58,006 nt of DNA from an uncultured delta proteobacterium (GCA_903881505.1 CAIRTM010000015.1:1-58006); one strand, 5' to 3'; shown: positions 9,306 through 18,375, numbered from the stretch's first letter. Made by a program: numbers and translations. The notes: generated by a model not told the origin, from the sequence alone.

Positions 9306-10073
9306 ATGAAGAAAGTATTACTTGCCGGTGTGCTGCTCATTGCCGTCATTGCCGCCGCGGCGGTCATCGGGGCCTCGAAGCTGGGCCCGATCATCAAGAC
9401 CGCGGTAAACACCTACGGCCCGCAGCTGACCAAAACCGATCTGAGCCTCGGCGATGTCAGCATTTCGCTGCTGTCGGGCACGGCAAAGCTCAGTGATTTT
9501 TCCCTCGGCAACCCAAGGGGATTTTCGTCCGTTGAAGCCGTGAGAGTCGGCTCGATCTTTATCGATATCGATGAAAAGTCCATAACCGGCGACACGATTG
9601 TCATCAACACGATCGAAGTGGTCGCCCCGGCGATCACCTATGAAAAAACGCGCGGCACTGACAACTTCCAGACGATCGCCAATAACGTGAGCACGCCTTC
9701 CGGCGCCGCTGCGCCCGAAAAAGAACGCCCGAAGCAGGGGGAATCAGGGCCGGGGAAAAAGATCCTGATCAAAAATTTTATCCTGAAACAGGGCACGGTG
9801 ACGCTGGCCTCTGCGCTTGCCGGCGGCCAGGCAATCACCGCCCGGCTTCCCGACATGCACCTGAAAAACATCGGCGGCACGGGAGCTTCCCCGCAGCAGG
9901 TGTTCGGGGAAATTTTCAGGGCCCTGCAGCAGCAGATAACCTCCGGCTCCGTACACGATGCGCTCAACCAGGGCCTGAAAGAGCTGGGGAAAAACCTTGA
10001 CGCCATCGGGGAGGACGTAAAAAAACAGGCCGGGGACATGAAAGACACATTCAAGGGCCTGCTCGGCAGATAG
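9306..10073 (+). CDS. AsmA-like envelope protein
   Basis: An N-terminal signal anchor (MKKVLLAGVLLIAVIAAAAVIG) is followed by an AsmA-type beta segment: LTKTDLSLGDVSISLLSG, AKLSDFSLGNPRGF, then VGSIFIDIDEKSI and IVINTIEVVAPAITYE. AsmA-like proteins are inner-membrane anchored and some bridge the periplasm to move lipids. At 255 residues it is short for the family, a single AsmA module. The C-terminal part (about 200–255) is helical with a possible coiled coil (GLKELGKNLDAIGEDVKKQ). AAAGGAG lies before this ATG, so the upstream in-frame ATG at 9264 is rejected. Confidence 0.8.
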   Translation: MKKVLLAGVLLIAVIAAAAVIGASKLGPIIKTAVNTYGPQLTKTDLSLGDVSISLLSGTAKLSDFSLGNPRGFSSVEAVRVGSIFIDIDEKSITGDTIVINTIEVVAPAITYEKTRGTDNFQTIANNVSTPSGAAAPEKERPKQGESGPGKKILIKNFILKQGTVTLASALAGGQAITARLPDMHLKNIGGTGASPQQVFGEIFRALQQQITSGSVHDALNQGLKELGKNLDAIGEDVKKQAGDMKDTFKGLLGR

Positions 10074-10118
10074 CCCGGTCCCTGCAGGAAACGGAAACAA
10101 AAAGAATGGCTGCCCCGC

Positions 10119-10151
10119 GGGCGCGCCGGTTCCGGCGCGCCCTTCAGTTTT
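10119..10151 (+). terminator. Rho-independent terminator after the AsmA-like gene
   Basis: Inverted repeat GGGCGCGCCGG and CCGGCGCGCCC (10119–10142) is followed by TTCAGTTTT. It lies between the convergent AsmA-like gene and mscL. The T-tract is interrupted, so efficiency may be moderate. Confidence 0.7.
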
Positions 10152-10196
10152 AATGGAGCCGTAAAAAGTCCGGACAGGCCCTTTTGCAGGAGCGGG

Positions 10197-10538
10197 TCAG
10201 GTTTTGTCCGCGGGCGGTTCCTTTGTGCGCCGCAGGGAATTCATGCCCTTGATCATGAGAAACACCGCCCAGGCCACAATCAGAAAGTCCACGACCGACT
10301 GAATGAACATGCCGTAGTTCAGCATGACCGCCGGCGCATCGCCCGCGGCGGCCTTGAGCGTAATCGACAGGTCCGTGAAATTTACGCCGCCCATTACAAC
10401 GCCGATCGGGGGCATGATGACGTCATTGACCAGCGAGGAAACTATTTTGCCGAAGGCGCCGCCGATGATAATGCCCACGGCCATGTCCACCACGTTGCCC
10501 TTGACAGCAAATTCGCGAAATTCGCTTACCATGCCCAT
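10197..10538 (-). CDS. mscL: Large-conductance mechanosensitive channel MscL
   Basis: MscL opens under membrane tension to release solutes after osmotic downshock. The 113-residue sequence contains the N-terminal amphipathic helix and TM1 ([19 protein letters not shown], then [20 protein letters not shown]), the periplasmic loop with [10 protein letters not shown]2 ([20 protein letters not shown]) and the cytoplasmic end RRTKEPP. It is slightly shorter than the E. coli protein. It stands alone, convergent with the AsmA-like gene. Confidence 0.96.
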   Translation of the reverse strand: MGMVSEFREFAVKGNVVDMAVGIIIGGAFGKIVSSLVNDVIMPPIGVVMGGVNFTDLSITLKAAAGDAPAVMLNYGMFIQSVVDFLIVAWAVFLMIKGMNSLRRTKEPPADKT

Positions 10539-10828
10539 GCCGTTCCCCTTTCGTGTGAAGTGTCTGCCGGTTGCGCGCGCTCCGGCCGGGGGGCTTTTTT
10601 CACAAACGTGAAGCTCCCGGACAGTTTTTTATTGCGCGCAGGTATGCGCAGATCAAAGCATACATTGACCATAAAATCAATTATTGATAACCCGGCGGGC
10701 ATACGCACCCGGAGCAGAAGCGGCCCGCCCGGCAGCAGCGCGGGTAAAAAAATCTGGCAACGGGGCTTTTTTTGTGGTCTACCTATGGCCGTACCCGGCC
10801 CCGCCCCGGTGAATCATCAGGAGCGCAC

Positions 10829-11629
10829 ATGCATATCACCGTTTCAATTGCCCAGCTCGATGTCATCGAGGCAGAACCGGAGCGCAATCTTGAGCGCGGC
10901 TTTGCAATGATTGCAGAGGCGGCAAGGCGGGGCGCCGACCTCGTATGCTTTCCTGAACTGTGGACCACCGGGCTTGACTGGAACCGCAACCGGCAGCTTG
11001 CCGCCGGACATGCCTCCGCAATCGAGGCGATGGCCGCGCAGGCAGCCCGGAACGCGATCTGGATCAGCAGCCCGATGCTGCGCCTGTCCGCGGACGGCGC
11101 CCTGCACAATTCGTCCTTTCTGTTCGCGCCCGACGGCGCACAGGCTGCCTGCTATGATAAAATCCACCTGTTCTCCCCGCTGCATGAGGACCGCTGCATC
11201 AGCGCGGGCTCCAGTCTGTGCGTTGCCGAAACGCCCTGGGGGCAGACCGGCCTGTCCGTGTGCTATGACCTGCGCTTCCCCGAGCTGTTCCGCGCATGCG
11301 CGCTTCGCGGCGCCGTGCTGCAGATATGTTCGGCCGCGTTTCCGCACCCCCGGCAGGAGCACTGGCGGGTGCTGGCCCGGGCGCGCGCCATCGAAAACCA
11401 GTTTTTCATGCTGGCCGTCAACAGAGTCGGCAGCGAACACACGGGCGCGCAGGGGAACATATCGTTTTGCGGATCATCGGCCGTGATCGACCCCTGGGGC
11501 ACTGCGCTGGCGGAGGCCGGGGAACAGGAGTGCCTGCTGACGGCACGCATCGACATTGATCAATGCGCCGCGGCGCGCAGCGCCATCCCGGTCCTGCGCG
11601 ACCGCAGGCCTGAAACCTATGAGACGTGA
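10829..11629 (+). CDS. Carbon-nitrogen hydrolase (nitrilase superfamily amidase)
   Basis: This is a cytoplasmic hydrolase with the Glu-Lys-Cys triad: CFPELWTTG (Glu), YDKIHLFSPL (Lys) and LSVCYDLRFPELFR (Cys). The ENQFFMLAVNRVG segment and the SAVIDPWG turn are also typical. The CYDLRFPELFR context and the 266-residue length fit the omega-amidase/Nit2-type branch better than nitrile hydrolases, but the substrate is not certain. The ATG at 10829 has AGGAG five bases upstream, so the upstream in-frame start is rejected. Nine bases separate it from the next gene. Confidence 0.9.
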   Translation: MHITVSIAQLDVIEAEPERNLERGFAMIAEAARRGADLVCFPELWTTGLDWNRNRQLAAGHASAIEAMAAQAARNAIWISSPMLRLSADGALHNSSFLFAPDGAQAACYDKIHLFSPLHEDRCISAGSSLCVAETPWGQTGLSVCYDLRFPELFRACALRGAVLQICSAAFPHPRQEHWRVLARARAIENQFFMLAVNRVGSEHTGAQGNISFCGSSAVIDPWGTALAEAGEQECLLTARIDIDQCAAARSAIPVLRDRRPETYET

Positions 11630-11638
11630 GGAGACTGC

Positions 11639-13318
11639 ATGCCCCTGACGCCCCGCCCCCGTCCCCGGTACCGTCTTTATGCGGCAGCCGCCGCAGTGTG
11701 CGCGGCTGCTGTCATCCTGCTCGCATCCACAACCGATGACATGGGCTGGACCTGCGACGAGGTTTACTACTTCCTGTCGGCCGAATATATAACGGAATGG
11801 TATCACGGGCTTGTCGGCAGCATTCAGACGCCGGGCCTCTCCTTTGTGCTTTCGCGCGAGATCGTTGATGAATACTGGCTGTGGGATCTCGAGCATAACC
11901 CCCATCCGCCCCTGTATAAAATATTCTCTGCGGCCACGCTTGCCTTGTTCAAGGACCGGCTGGGCGCTTTCGCGGCTTTCAGGCTCTCGTCCCAGATCCA
12001 ATGCGGCATCCTGCTGGCCGCGCTGTTCATCGCCCTCGCAGGGAGCCGGGGCCTGGCGGCCGGGCTGTGCGGCGCAGCCTGCCTGCTGCTGATGCCGCGC
12101 GTATTCGGCGATGCGCATTTCGGCACAACCGAGCTGCCGCTGATGACCCTGTGGTTTTTATGCGTCTGCGCGTTCTGGCGCGGCCGGGAGCAGGCGGCCT
12201 TTTCCGTGCTGCTGGCGGTGCTGTGGGGCATGGCTCTGGCAACGAAATTTACGGCGGTGCTTATACCCGCGCCGCTGGTGCTGTGGGCCCTTGTCTGCCG
12301 CGACCGCGCAAGCCTGCGCAACTTCGTTCTCCTGCTGCTGATCGGTCCGCTTGTCGCCATTGCCCTTAATCCGGGCTGGTGGTATGACCCTGTCACGAAA
12401 ATCAGCCAGTACGTGGCGACAAGCCTCAGCCGCAAAGACCATATTCCGATTCCGACCCTGTATTTCGGCCAGGCGCTGCCGTTTCGGCCGCACTGGTCGT
12501 ATGCGCCCGTCATGACCGCGCTGACCATACCGGTCAGCACGCTCGTGCTGTTTTTCATCGGCTGCGGCGGCCTTGCGCTGAAAAACGACCGGCGCTCCTA
12601 TGACCTGCTGATGTGCATGACCGTTCCCGCGCTGCTGCTGATCGTCATGCTGACCAACGCGCCCGTGCATGACGGCGTGCGCCAGTTTATCTATATCATG
12701 CCCTTTATCGCCTACATGGCCGGAGCGGGATTTGATCTGCTTGTCAGTGCACTTGCGCGCATCCTCTCCGGAGCCCGGCTGCGCGGCTGCGTGACGGCGG
12801 GCCTGCTGCTGGCCGCGCTCGCCTACCCGGCCCTTGAAACCGCGCGCAGCCATCCGTTTGAGCTGTCCTATTACAACCGGCTGATCGGCGGCCTGCCCGG
12901 CGCCTACCGCAGGGGCATGGAGGTGACCTACTGGTATGATGCAATCACCGACGATATGCTCTCCGCGATCAACCGGACCGCGCATCCGGGCGCACGGGTA
13001 AGCTCATTTCCCGTCGCAGCGCATTATTTTGAATTCCTTCAGCAGCACGCCAAAATCCGCAGCGACATCACCTTCATCATGCCCGATATCAAGGCGCGCG
13101 TATCGGGCTCCGGCCAGCAGATCACTTTTTCCCCGCAGACGCCGGACTACCTTGTGCTGGTGTTCCGCTTCGGCATGTTTAATGATTTCTACCGGCGGCT
13201 TTTCCAAAACAATACGCCGGTTTTTCTGGTGCAGCACCAGGGCGTGCCGCTTGCGGCGCTGTACCGCTGGAAAGACATTACGCTCCGGGAAGCGCCCGTG
13301 AAACGGCCGGGCCGGTAA
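11639..13318 (+). CDS. Membrane glycosyltransferase, GT39/ArnT-like (GT-C fold)
   Basis: A polytopic protein of 559 residues, probably using a lipid-linked sugar donor. A first TM helix (AAAAVCAAAVILLAST) is followed by the acidic luminal loop TTDDMGWTCDEVYYF, whose Asp-Glu pair is characteristic of GT-C enzymes, and by ten or so further hydrophobic segments. The conserved ALATKFTAVLIPAPLVLWAL helix is of the PMT/ArnT type. A soluble periplasmic domain closes the protein (from about 420). Acceptor and sugar are unknown. It follows the amidase by 9 bases and may be cotranscribed, though with no clear functional link. Confidence 0.8.
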   Translation: MPLTPRPRPRYRLYAAAAAVCAAAVILLASTTDDMGWTCDEVYYFLSAEYITEWYHGLVGSIQTPGLSFVLSREIVDEYWLWDLEHNPHPPLYKIFSAATLALFKDRLGAFAAFRLSSQIQCGILLAALFIALAGSRGLAAGLCGAACLLLMPRVFGDAHFGTTELPLMTLWFLCVCAFWRGREQAAFSVLLAVLWGMALATKFTAVLIPAPLVLWALVCRDRASLRNFVLLLLIGPLVAIALNPGWWYDPVTKISQYVATSLSRKDHIPIPTLYFGQALPFRPHWSYAPVMTALTIPVSTLVLFFIGCGGLALKNDRRSYDLLMCMTVPALLLIVMLTNAPVHDGVRQFIYIMPFIAYMAGAGFDLLVSALARILSGARLRGCVTAGLLLAALAYPALETARSHPFELSYYNRLIGGLPGAYRRGMEVTYWYDAITDDMLSAINRTAHPGARVSSFPVAAHYFEFLQQHAKIRSDITFIMPDIKARVSGSGQQITFSPQTPDYLVLVFRFGMFNDFYRRLFQNNTPVFLVQHQGVPLAALYRWKDITLREAPVKRPGR

Positions 13319-13334
13319 GGATGGCGCGGATAAA

Positions 13335-13366
13335 AAAATGCCGCGCGGGCGAACCGCACGGCATTT
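13335..13366. terminator. Bidirectional terminator between GT39-like gene and cspA
   Basis: AAAATGCCG-c-GCGG and CCGC-a-CGGCATTTT form a hairpin with an A-run on one side and a T-run on the other. It can therefore end transcripts from both convergent genes. The plus-strand stem begins 16 bases after the glycosyltransferase stop codon. Confidence 0.85.
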
Positions 13367-13418
13367 TATCTGGGTCTGTTGTACGATGTTGCAGCTGAAA
13401 GCTGGAAAACCCGCCGGA

Positions 13419-13619
13419 TTATTTCGGCACCACTTTTACAGCCTGCAAACCCTTCTGCCCCTTTTCGACTTCAAAGGTAACCGCCTGACCGTCGCTCAGG
13501 GTCTTAAAGCCGCTGCCCTCAATCGCGCTGAAGTGCACAAACACATCACCGTGCTCGGCGCATTCGATAAAGCCGAAACCCTTTTTGTCGTTGAACCACT
13601 TCACTTTTCCCTCTGGCAT
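13419..13619 (-). CDS. Cold shock domain protein (CspA family)
   Basis: A single cold shock domain of 66 residues that binds single-stranded RNA and DNA. Both nucleic-acid motifs are present: KGFGFIE (RNP1) and DVFVHFSAI (RNP2). The start [14 protein letters not shown] is the family norm. GGAGAC lies before the ATG. The 5' untranslated region is about 60 bases if the promoter at 13687–13714 is used, which leaves room for thermosensing structure as in other csp genes. Confidence 0.97.
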   Translation of the reverse strand: MPEGKVKWFNDKKGFGFIECAEHGDVFVHFSAIEGSGFKTLSDGQAVTFEVEKGQKGLQAVKVVPK

Positions 13620-13686
13620 AATACTGTCTCCTGAAAAAATAAAAAATTGCGCCGCCCGCCTCCTGACGCAGCGCTCACCGCTGCAG

Positions 13687-13714
13687 ATTATATATCCGCA
13701 AACATAAAGTGCAA
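13687..13714 (-). promoter_or_regulatory. Probable sigma-70 promoter of the cold shock gene
   Basis: On the minus strand TTGCAC and a perfect TATAAT are 16 bases apart. The -10 box is a full match; the -35 box matches at three positions. It lies 68 bases before the cold shock start codon. Confidence 0.5.
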
Positions 13715-13770
13715 TCTTTTTTTAGATGTGCGGCGCATGCAAAACAGCGGCGCGGGACATGCCTGCCGCG

Positions 13771-15030
13771 CTATCGACGCGGGGCATGAACGGTGCGGAC
13801 GGTCAGCGAGCCGCCCGCTCCCACAATCAGGGCGGCTGCGCCTGCAATTACAAACGCGACGGAAAAAGACTGTGTCCCGTCCGCGAGCGCTCCGGCGCAG
13901 TACGGTCCAAGCGCCTGTCCGATGCCGAATATAATCGTCATAAGGCCGAGCGCGGCCGGTGCCAGCCGGGATCCGAAGGTATCGCCTGCTATCGCGGCCA
14001 TGAGCGCCGGAATACTCCAGGCGGTCAGCGCAAAAAGCAGGGCGGAAACATACAGTGCGGCAGGCGAGAGGCTTATACCGAACAACGCGAAAGAGGCGGC
14101 CTGCAGCACGAATACGCATACCAGCGCAATCCTGCGGCCGAAGCGGTCTGAAAGGCTTCCCCAGACAAGCCCGCTCGGGAGCGATACGATGCCGACCTGC
14201 ATCCACAGCAGCCCGGCGGCAGCCGGAGTGAAAGCGGCTTGCCTCACAAGGTGCGCGATAAAAAACGTTGAGTAGATGATGTAGGAAAACCCGAATGCGC
14301 AGTATATCATGGCCAGATGCCACAGCAGGCCCGACCTGTAAATGCCGCTCCAGTCGAGGCCCGTCGATGCCGGTTCATCCCGGTTCCGGGCCTTTTCATC
14401 CGCGCTCCCGCCAATCAGGGCATGGCCCGTTTCCTCGGGCCGGTTGCGGAGAAAAAGAGCGCACAGGCCGCAGGCAACAAGCCCCAAGCCCCCGAGCGCG
14501 TACCAGCTCAAGCGCCATCCCTCGGCCCCGCCTGCGGCAATGATCGCGGGCACAAGCGGCCCCGTCACGATCAGGGCCAGACTCGAGCCGGTCACGCCAA
14601 TGCCGGAGGCAAGCCCGCGCCTGCGCGCGCCGAACCATGCCGACACCAGGCCCATGGCCGGAATATTGCCGCCCGCGCCCCCGACACCTGCAAGGAAACG
14701 CCCTGCGCAGGCAGCCCCGAACCCAGGAACAAGCCCGGTCAGCAGCATGCCGAGGCTCACGATAAGGAGCGACACGGAAATGACCACGCGCGGCCCGAAC
14801 CGGGCCGCAAGCAGTCCGGCAGGCACAACGGCCAGCAGGTAACCGAAGAGGTTGAGCGTCTGCAGCTGGCCGGTCTGCGTGTTTGAAAGCCCAAGACCCT
14901 GCTGCATGGCGGGCAGGATGCTCGTGTAGCCGAACCGGGCGAGCCCCAGCGCGCTGAACACCGCGAGCACGACCAGCGCCAGGACAACGATGCCGTAGTG
15001 CAGGCCGGAAACTCCCTTTTCCTGGTCCAT
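13771..15030 (-). CDS. MFS transporter (YbfB/YjiJ-like)
   Basis: A 419-residue major facilitator protein of the inner membrane with twelve predicted helices. The loop 2–3 motif appears as AARFGPRVV; loop 8–9 repeats it as GSLSDRFGRRIALV. The opening LALVVLAVFSALGLARFGYT, then SILPAMQQGLGLSNTQTG, is characteristic of the YbfB/YjiJ and related groups. The substrate is unknown. I start at MDQEKGVSG; the longer frame upstream is Arg/Cys-rich and does not look like protein. The Shine–Dalgarno sequence is poor. It is the last of several minus-strand genes. Confidence 0.85.
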   Translation of the reverse strand: MDQEKGVSGLHYGIVVLALVVLAVFSALGLARFGYTSILPAMQQGLGLSNTQTGQLQTLNLFGYLLAVVPAGLLAARFGPRVVISVSLLIVSLGMLLTGLVPGFGAACAGRFLAGVGGAGGNIPAMGLVSAWFGARRRGLASGIGVTGSSLALIVTGPLVPAIIAAGGAEGWRLSWYALGGLGLVACGLCALFLRNRPEETGHALIGGSADEKARNRDEPASTGLDWSGIYRSGLLWHLAMIYCAFGFSYIIYSTFFIAHLVRQAAFTPAAAGLLWMQVGIVSLPSGLVWGSLSDRFGRRIALVCVFVLQAASFALFGISLSPAALYVSALLFALTAWSIPALMAAIAGDTFGSRLAPAALGLMTIIFGIGQALGPYCAGALADGTQSFSVAFVIAGAAALIVGAGGSLTVRTVHAPRR

Positions 15031-15088
15031 AAAAATCCGTTGCGGGGGTAAGGCCCTATGCTGCAGGCAGCGTGGACGATGCCTCTTT

Positions 15089-15466
15089 CTAGGGTTTTCT
15101 TCGCAGGGCCTCAAGGTTTTTGCGGGCCTCAAGATCGTCCAACGGACCCATTTCGAGCACACCGGACAGGAACTCAAAGCCCCGCTGCAGCCGCGGGCAG
15201 ACATACTCGCCGCATTCCGCACAGGTCGCAATGTGTTTTTCAGCGCAGCAGGTGCGGATGCCGCAGACGGCGCAGTATTCAAGATGTTTGCCGGCAGTCT
15301 GCTGGCAGCCGTCGCAGTTTATGTAATCCGCTTCAACCGGCACGCCGTGCTGGCGCGACCAGCGCGCCGCTGTGCTGCGGCGCATAGCATCATTATTTGT
15401 GCGGCTTGCAATGTAGGCGTCACAGGCCGCACAGTCAACCCCGCAACAGGCGATCTTTTTTGCCAT
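15089..15466 (-). CDS. DUF3795 family cysteine-rich protein
   Basis: A 125-residue cytoplasmic protein with many paired cysteines: CCGVDCAACDAY at the N-terminus, NCDGCQ, EYCAVCGIRTCC and CAECGEYVCPRL. This spacing is that of DUF3795 proteins, which are probably zinc binding and are common in anaerobes; function is unknown. The C-terminal helix (LDDLEARKNLEALRR) is also typical. It lies 58 bases upstream of the MFS gene on the same strand, so they may be cotranscribed. Confidence 0.88.
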   Translation of the reverse strand: MAKKIACCGVDCAACDAYIASRTNNDAMRRSTAARWSRQHGVPVEADYINCDGCQQTAGKHLEYCAVCGIRTCCAEKHIATCAECGEYVCPRLQRGFEFLSGVLEMGPLDDLEARKNLEALRRKP

Positions 15467-15521
15467 AATCGACCCTCTGATTATACATCGTCCGCGGCTG
15501 GCACGCCGGGAACACGACCGG

Positions 15522-16286
15522 CTACAGCCTGATTCCGCCGCTGAGTTCGATCAGCTGCCCGGTAATGAAGGAGGCCTCATCGGAGGCCAGGAACAGGGCG
15601 AGATTGGCCACATCCTGCGGCTGCCCGATCCTGCCCAGCGGGTAGCGTGTTTTGCAGTCCTCCATCAGGCCTTCCCATATCTCGGTGCCCATGCCCTGCT
15701 TGAGCGCCTCGACTTCGACCAGCGCGGGCGCGATCGCGTTCACGGTTATGTTGAACATGCCGAGATTGATTGCCAGGCTGCGGGTAAAGGCAAAAACCCC
15801 GCCTTTGGCTGCCGCGTAGGACATCTGCATCGGGGAAGATGCGCCGCGGTACATGATGGATGCCATGTTGACGATCCTGCCGTATTCCTGCGCCATCATC
15901 ATCTGTGCGGCCTCGCGGCAGCAGAATATGCAGGACTTGAGGTTGGCATCGATGTTGCGGTTGATGCCTGCGTCGCTGATGTCTTCAAGGCCGGTCAGGG
16001 GTTCTAGGTCCCCGCCGGCGATATTGGCAAGGATGTCGAGCCGAGGATGGGCGTTTTTGATCGCCGCGAACATCTCGACAACCTGGTTCTCCTTGCCGAG
16101 ATCGGCCGCGAAGTCCGCTGCCCGCAGTCCCTGGGACTGCAGCTGCGCGCACCTGCCGGCGCAGGCCCGCGCGTTGATGTCGGCAAGCAGCACGGTTGCG
16201 CCTTCCAGGGCAAAGCGCTGCGCTGTTGCAAACCCGATGTCGCCTGCCGCGCCCGTTACCAGGGCTGTTTTGTCCTTCAGTCGCAT
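15522..16286 (-). CDS. Short-chain dehydrogenase/reductase (SDR)
   Basis: A classical SDR oxidoreductase (254 residues) using NAD(P)H. The Rossmann motif is TGAAGDIG, the NAG-type segment is NIAGGDL, and the catalytic Ser-Tyr-Lys appears as NMASIMYRG and SYAAAKGGVF. The cofactor loop has ADIN after the second strand; the Asp suggests NAD preference. The end LASDEASFITGQLIELSGGI is typical. The start at 16286 has GGAAGG upstream. The substrate cannot be told. It lies between a DUF3795 gene and a heme/flavin gene. Confidence 0.92.
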   Translation of the reverse strand: MRLKDKTALVTGAAGDIGFATAQRFALEGATVLLADINARACAGRCAQLQSQGLRAADFAADLGKENQVVEMFAAIKNAHPRLDILANIAGGDLEPLTGLEDISDAGINRNIDANLKSCIFCCREAAQMMMAQEYGRIVNMASIMYRGASSPMQMSYAAAKGGVFAFTRSLAINLGMFNITVNAIAPALVEVEALKQGMGTEIWEGLMEDCKTRYPLGRIGQPQDVANLALFLASDEASFITGQLIELSGGIRL

Positions 16287-16444
16287 GGATTGTTTTCCTT
16301 CCGGGGTGGGTCCGCCCACGGGCGGGACGTGGATAATCAGGGCGCCGGGTTTGCGGTACCGGCAAAATTTTATGTTACCCGTTCAGCAGAGTCAACGTCA
16401 AGTAGCGTTTTCCAGGGGTCTGTCCGCGGGGCGGAGCATGCGTT

Positions 16445-17218
16445 TCATCTGGGGGCCCGCGGCTCCCATATCTGCTTGCGGTGCAGGCCCCGGCGGATAA
16501 AATCGCCGCTGGTGATGACGATACGCTCGGGTATCACCTTTGTGATCAGCTGGTTTTTGCGGATGTTGGCCATCATCGCCTCGCGGGTCATTTTCTGCTT
16601 CATGGCCTCGGGCATATGGTTCATCGCTGTTTCAAGGCACAGGTCCGCGGCTTCGTCAAAGCCGGGATCGCCGTCCTTGAGCTGCACGGCCCTGCCCCTG
16701 ATCTGCACGCCTGTCGGGTCGGTAAAGTACATCATGTCGCTGCGCTGGCGTACATACACAAGCGATACGCGGGGGTTTGCCGCTATATGAAAAAGTTTCT
16801 CCGTCTGCTTTTCGGATGAGGCGTAGAGCGTAAGTGTTTCGGGGTCAAGGATGAACTCGGCGCAGGTCGCCAGCGGCTCGTCGTTGAACGATGTCGCCAG
16901 GGCGTACATCTCGCGGTAGTCGCCTGAGCCCTTGAGCGTTTCGAGGATCGCTTTTTTTATTTCATCCTGCGGCAACCGCCCCTTGGCGCTTTTCTTCAGC
17001 GACATCGTGGCCGACGTGTAGGCATCGACGCCGTCCCAGCCGTGGCAGTCCGCGCACTTCATGCCCTCATCATAGGGCATGTGAAACGGCGACTTCTGCG
17101 TCGGCTTGACGTAGATGTAGGCGGGCCCGCCGTCCTGCCAGCCGTCATATCCGGCACAGCAGCTGGTCCAGCAGAAAAACAGGCTGACGCCGCACGCGAT
17201 CCAAGGCCATCGTCTCAT
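16445..17218 (-). CDS. Exported CxxCH heme-motif protein fused to FMN-binding split barrel
   Basis: The 257 residues start with a signal sequence (WIACGVSLFFCWTSC; a lipoprotein-type Cys is possible), followed by a single c-type heme motif CADCH at 55–59. From about 100 the chain reads as a pyridoxamine 5'-phosphate oxidase-type split barrel: ATCAEFILDPETLTLYASS, EKLFHIAANPRVSLVYV, and VQIRGRAVQLKDGDPGFDEA. Such barrels bind FMN, sometimes F420 or heme. An exported heme-plus-flavin protein suggests electron transfer in the periplasm, with unknown substrate. It depends on cytochrome c maturation, present at 29.8–32.1 kb. Confidence 0.82.
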   Translation of the reverse strand: MRRWPWIACGVSLFFCWTSCCAGYDGWQDGGPAYIYVKPTQKSPFHMPYDEGMKCADCHGWDGVDAYTSATMSLKKSAKGRLPQDEIKKAILETLKGSGDYREMYALATSFNDEPLATCAEFILDPETLTLYASSEKQTEKLFHIAANPRVSLVYVRQRSDMMYFTDPTGVQIRGRAVQLKDGDPGFDEAADLCLETAMNHMPEAMKQKMTREAMMANIRKNQLITKVIPERIVITSGDFIRRGLHRKQIWEPRAPR

Positions 17219-17607
17219 GAGTGCATCCTTTCCGAAGGCTGCTTTTTCCGGAGCAAAGCCCGCTGACTTAACAACGGCGAGTATAAGCTCCCGGCACGTG
17301 CCTTGTCAACAAAACCATCCATAAAGCCGGACAGAACAGCATTATTGCCCGGCATATACCTGCCTGCTGCGGGGATGAGAAGAAAAAGGCCGGGGTTTGG
17401 TGCTGTTGACAGAAAAAGACCTTCGCCCGCATGAACTTTTCTTAATCGGCCTGTAAGGCTTTTGTCATATTTGTTTGCTATTTATAGAATAGATTTTATA
17501 GATTAATTAAGGAGCTTAGCAGGCCACATTAAAAAAATGGATTCAGCGGATTATGTTTGTATGGTGTGCGTTCTGCTCAAAACGCAAGAACTGTGCTATT
17601 AAACATC
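17219..17607. other. Long AT-richer intergenic region
   Basis: This divergent region separates the heme/flavin gene from the YceI operon. It is visibly AT-richer than its surroundings from about 17430. It contains TATAGAATAGATTTTATAG and an AAGGAG at about 17510 with no convincing reading frame behind it. An ATG at 17537 opens a 21-codon frame, which I do not accept. Regulatory sequence for both genes is the likely content. Confidence 0.4.
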
Positions 17608-17636
17608 TTGACAAGAAAACGTTTCGGTTTTAGGTT
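17608..17636 (+). promoter_or_regulatory. Probable promoter of the YceI–isoprenoid operon
   Basis: A perfect TTGACA at 17608–17613 is followed after 17 bases by TAGGTT, a weak -10 box (three matches). A GCGGC/GCCGC hairpin lies just downstream (about 17640). It is 71 bases upstream of the first start codon. The weak -10 could mean activator dependence. Confidence 0.45.
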
Positions 17637-17706
17637 TGCGGCGGCAAAGCCGCGCATATCCTGCCGAGCGTAAAAAATGAACAATCGTATCGGGAGAACC
17701 AGGCCT

Positions 17707-18375
17707 ATGAAAAAACACCTCCGCACAATCCTTGCCGGCATTATTGCTGTTCTTTGGGCCTGCCAGCCCGCCTTCTCTGCGGCTGCAGACGCTCAACAGC
17801 ATACGTTTCCCGCGCCCGGGAAATGGGAGTTCGGCTTCAAGCCCGGCGCCAGCTACATTTCCTATTTTTTGAAAGGCAACGTGCATGACACGCTCGGCTA
17901 CGTGCGCACGATCAAGGGCGGCGCCGCAGCCGTTATCGGCGACGAGGGAAATATGGCGAAAGCCTCCGTTCAGTTCAGCTTTTTAGCAGACGTGATGACC
18001 AGCGATGATGAAGCCCGCGATGAGCGGATGGATAAAAAATTCATGGAAATACACCTGTACCCTGAAGTCTCCTTTGGGGGCTCTTCAGCAGCCGCCGGCC
18101 TGAAGCAGCAGGCTGAACTTGCGAAGGCGGACAAAGAACACCCCGTTGCCTTTGACCTTGAGGGCAAACTGACCATCCACGGCACGACACGGCCGGTCAC
18201 CATCCCCGTTACCGTGTATCCTGAAAACGGCCTCCTGATTACCGAAGGCACAACCACCCTGCAGCTGCAGGACTATACTATCAAAAATCCGTCGCTGCTT
18301 TTTTTGCGCACGGAAAACACCGTCAAAATAGATTTTCACATCGAGCTTCAGCCCGCGGGCAGCCCGGCACCCTGA
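17707..18375 (+). CDS. YceI-family periplasmic lipid-binding protein
   Basis: YceI proteins are lipocalin-like barrels; known structures hold polyisoprenoid chains or quinones. This 222-residue protein has a clear signal peptide (MKKHLRTILAGIIAVLWACQ, cleavage near AFSAAA). The barrel region contains KFMEIHLYPEVSFGGSS, FDLEGKLTIHGTTRPVTIPV and LQLQDYTIKNPSLLFLRTEN, and the family's typical charged strands. GGGAG precedes this ATG, so the in-frame ATG at 17677 is rejected. It is the first gene of a six-gene operon with an isoprenoid enzyme, which fits a carrier role. Confidence 0.85.
   Translation: MKKHLRTILAGIIAVLWACQPAFSAAADAQQHTFPAPGKWEFGFKPGASYISYFLKGNVHDTLGYVRTIKGGAAAVIGDEGNMAKASVQFSFLADVMTSDDEARDERMDKKFMEIHLYPEVSFGGSSAAAGLKQQAELAKADKEHPVAFDLEGKLTIHGTTRPVTIPVTVYPENGLLITEGTTTLQLQDYTIKNPSLLFLRTENTVKIDFHIELQPAGSPAP

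Noticed and set aside
13647-14323. Other frames around the MFS gene (plus and minus)
   Set aside because: They are alternative-frame shadows; the MFS frame has continuous TM segments and family motifs.
15031-15282. N-terminal extension of the MFS transporter
   Set aside because: The extra 84 codons overlap the DUF3795 gene in another frame and read as Arg/Cys/Pro-rich non-protein sequence.
17537-17602. 21-codon open frame upstream of YceI
   Set aside because: The nearest AAGGAG is more than 20 bases away, and the peptide has no notable property.
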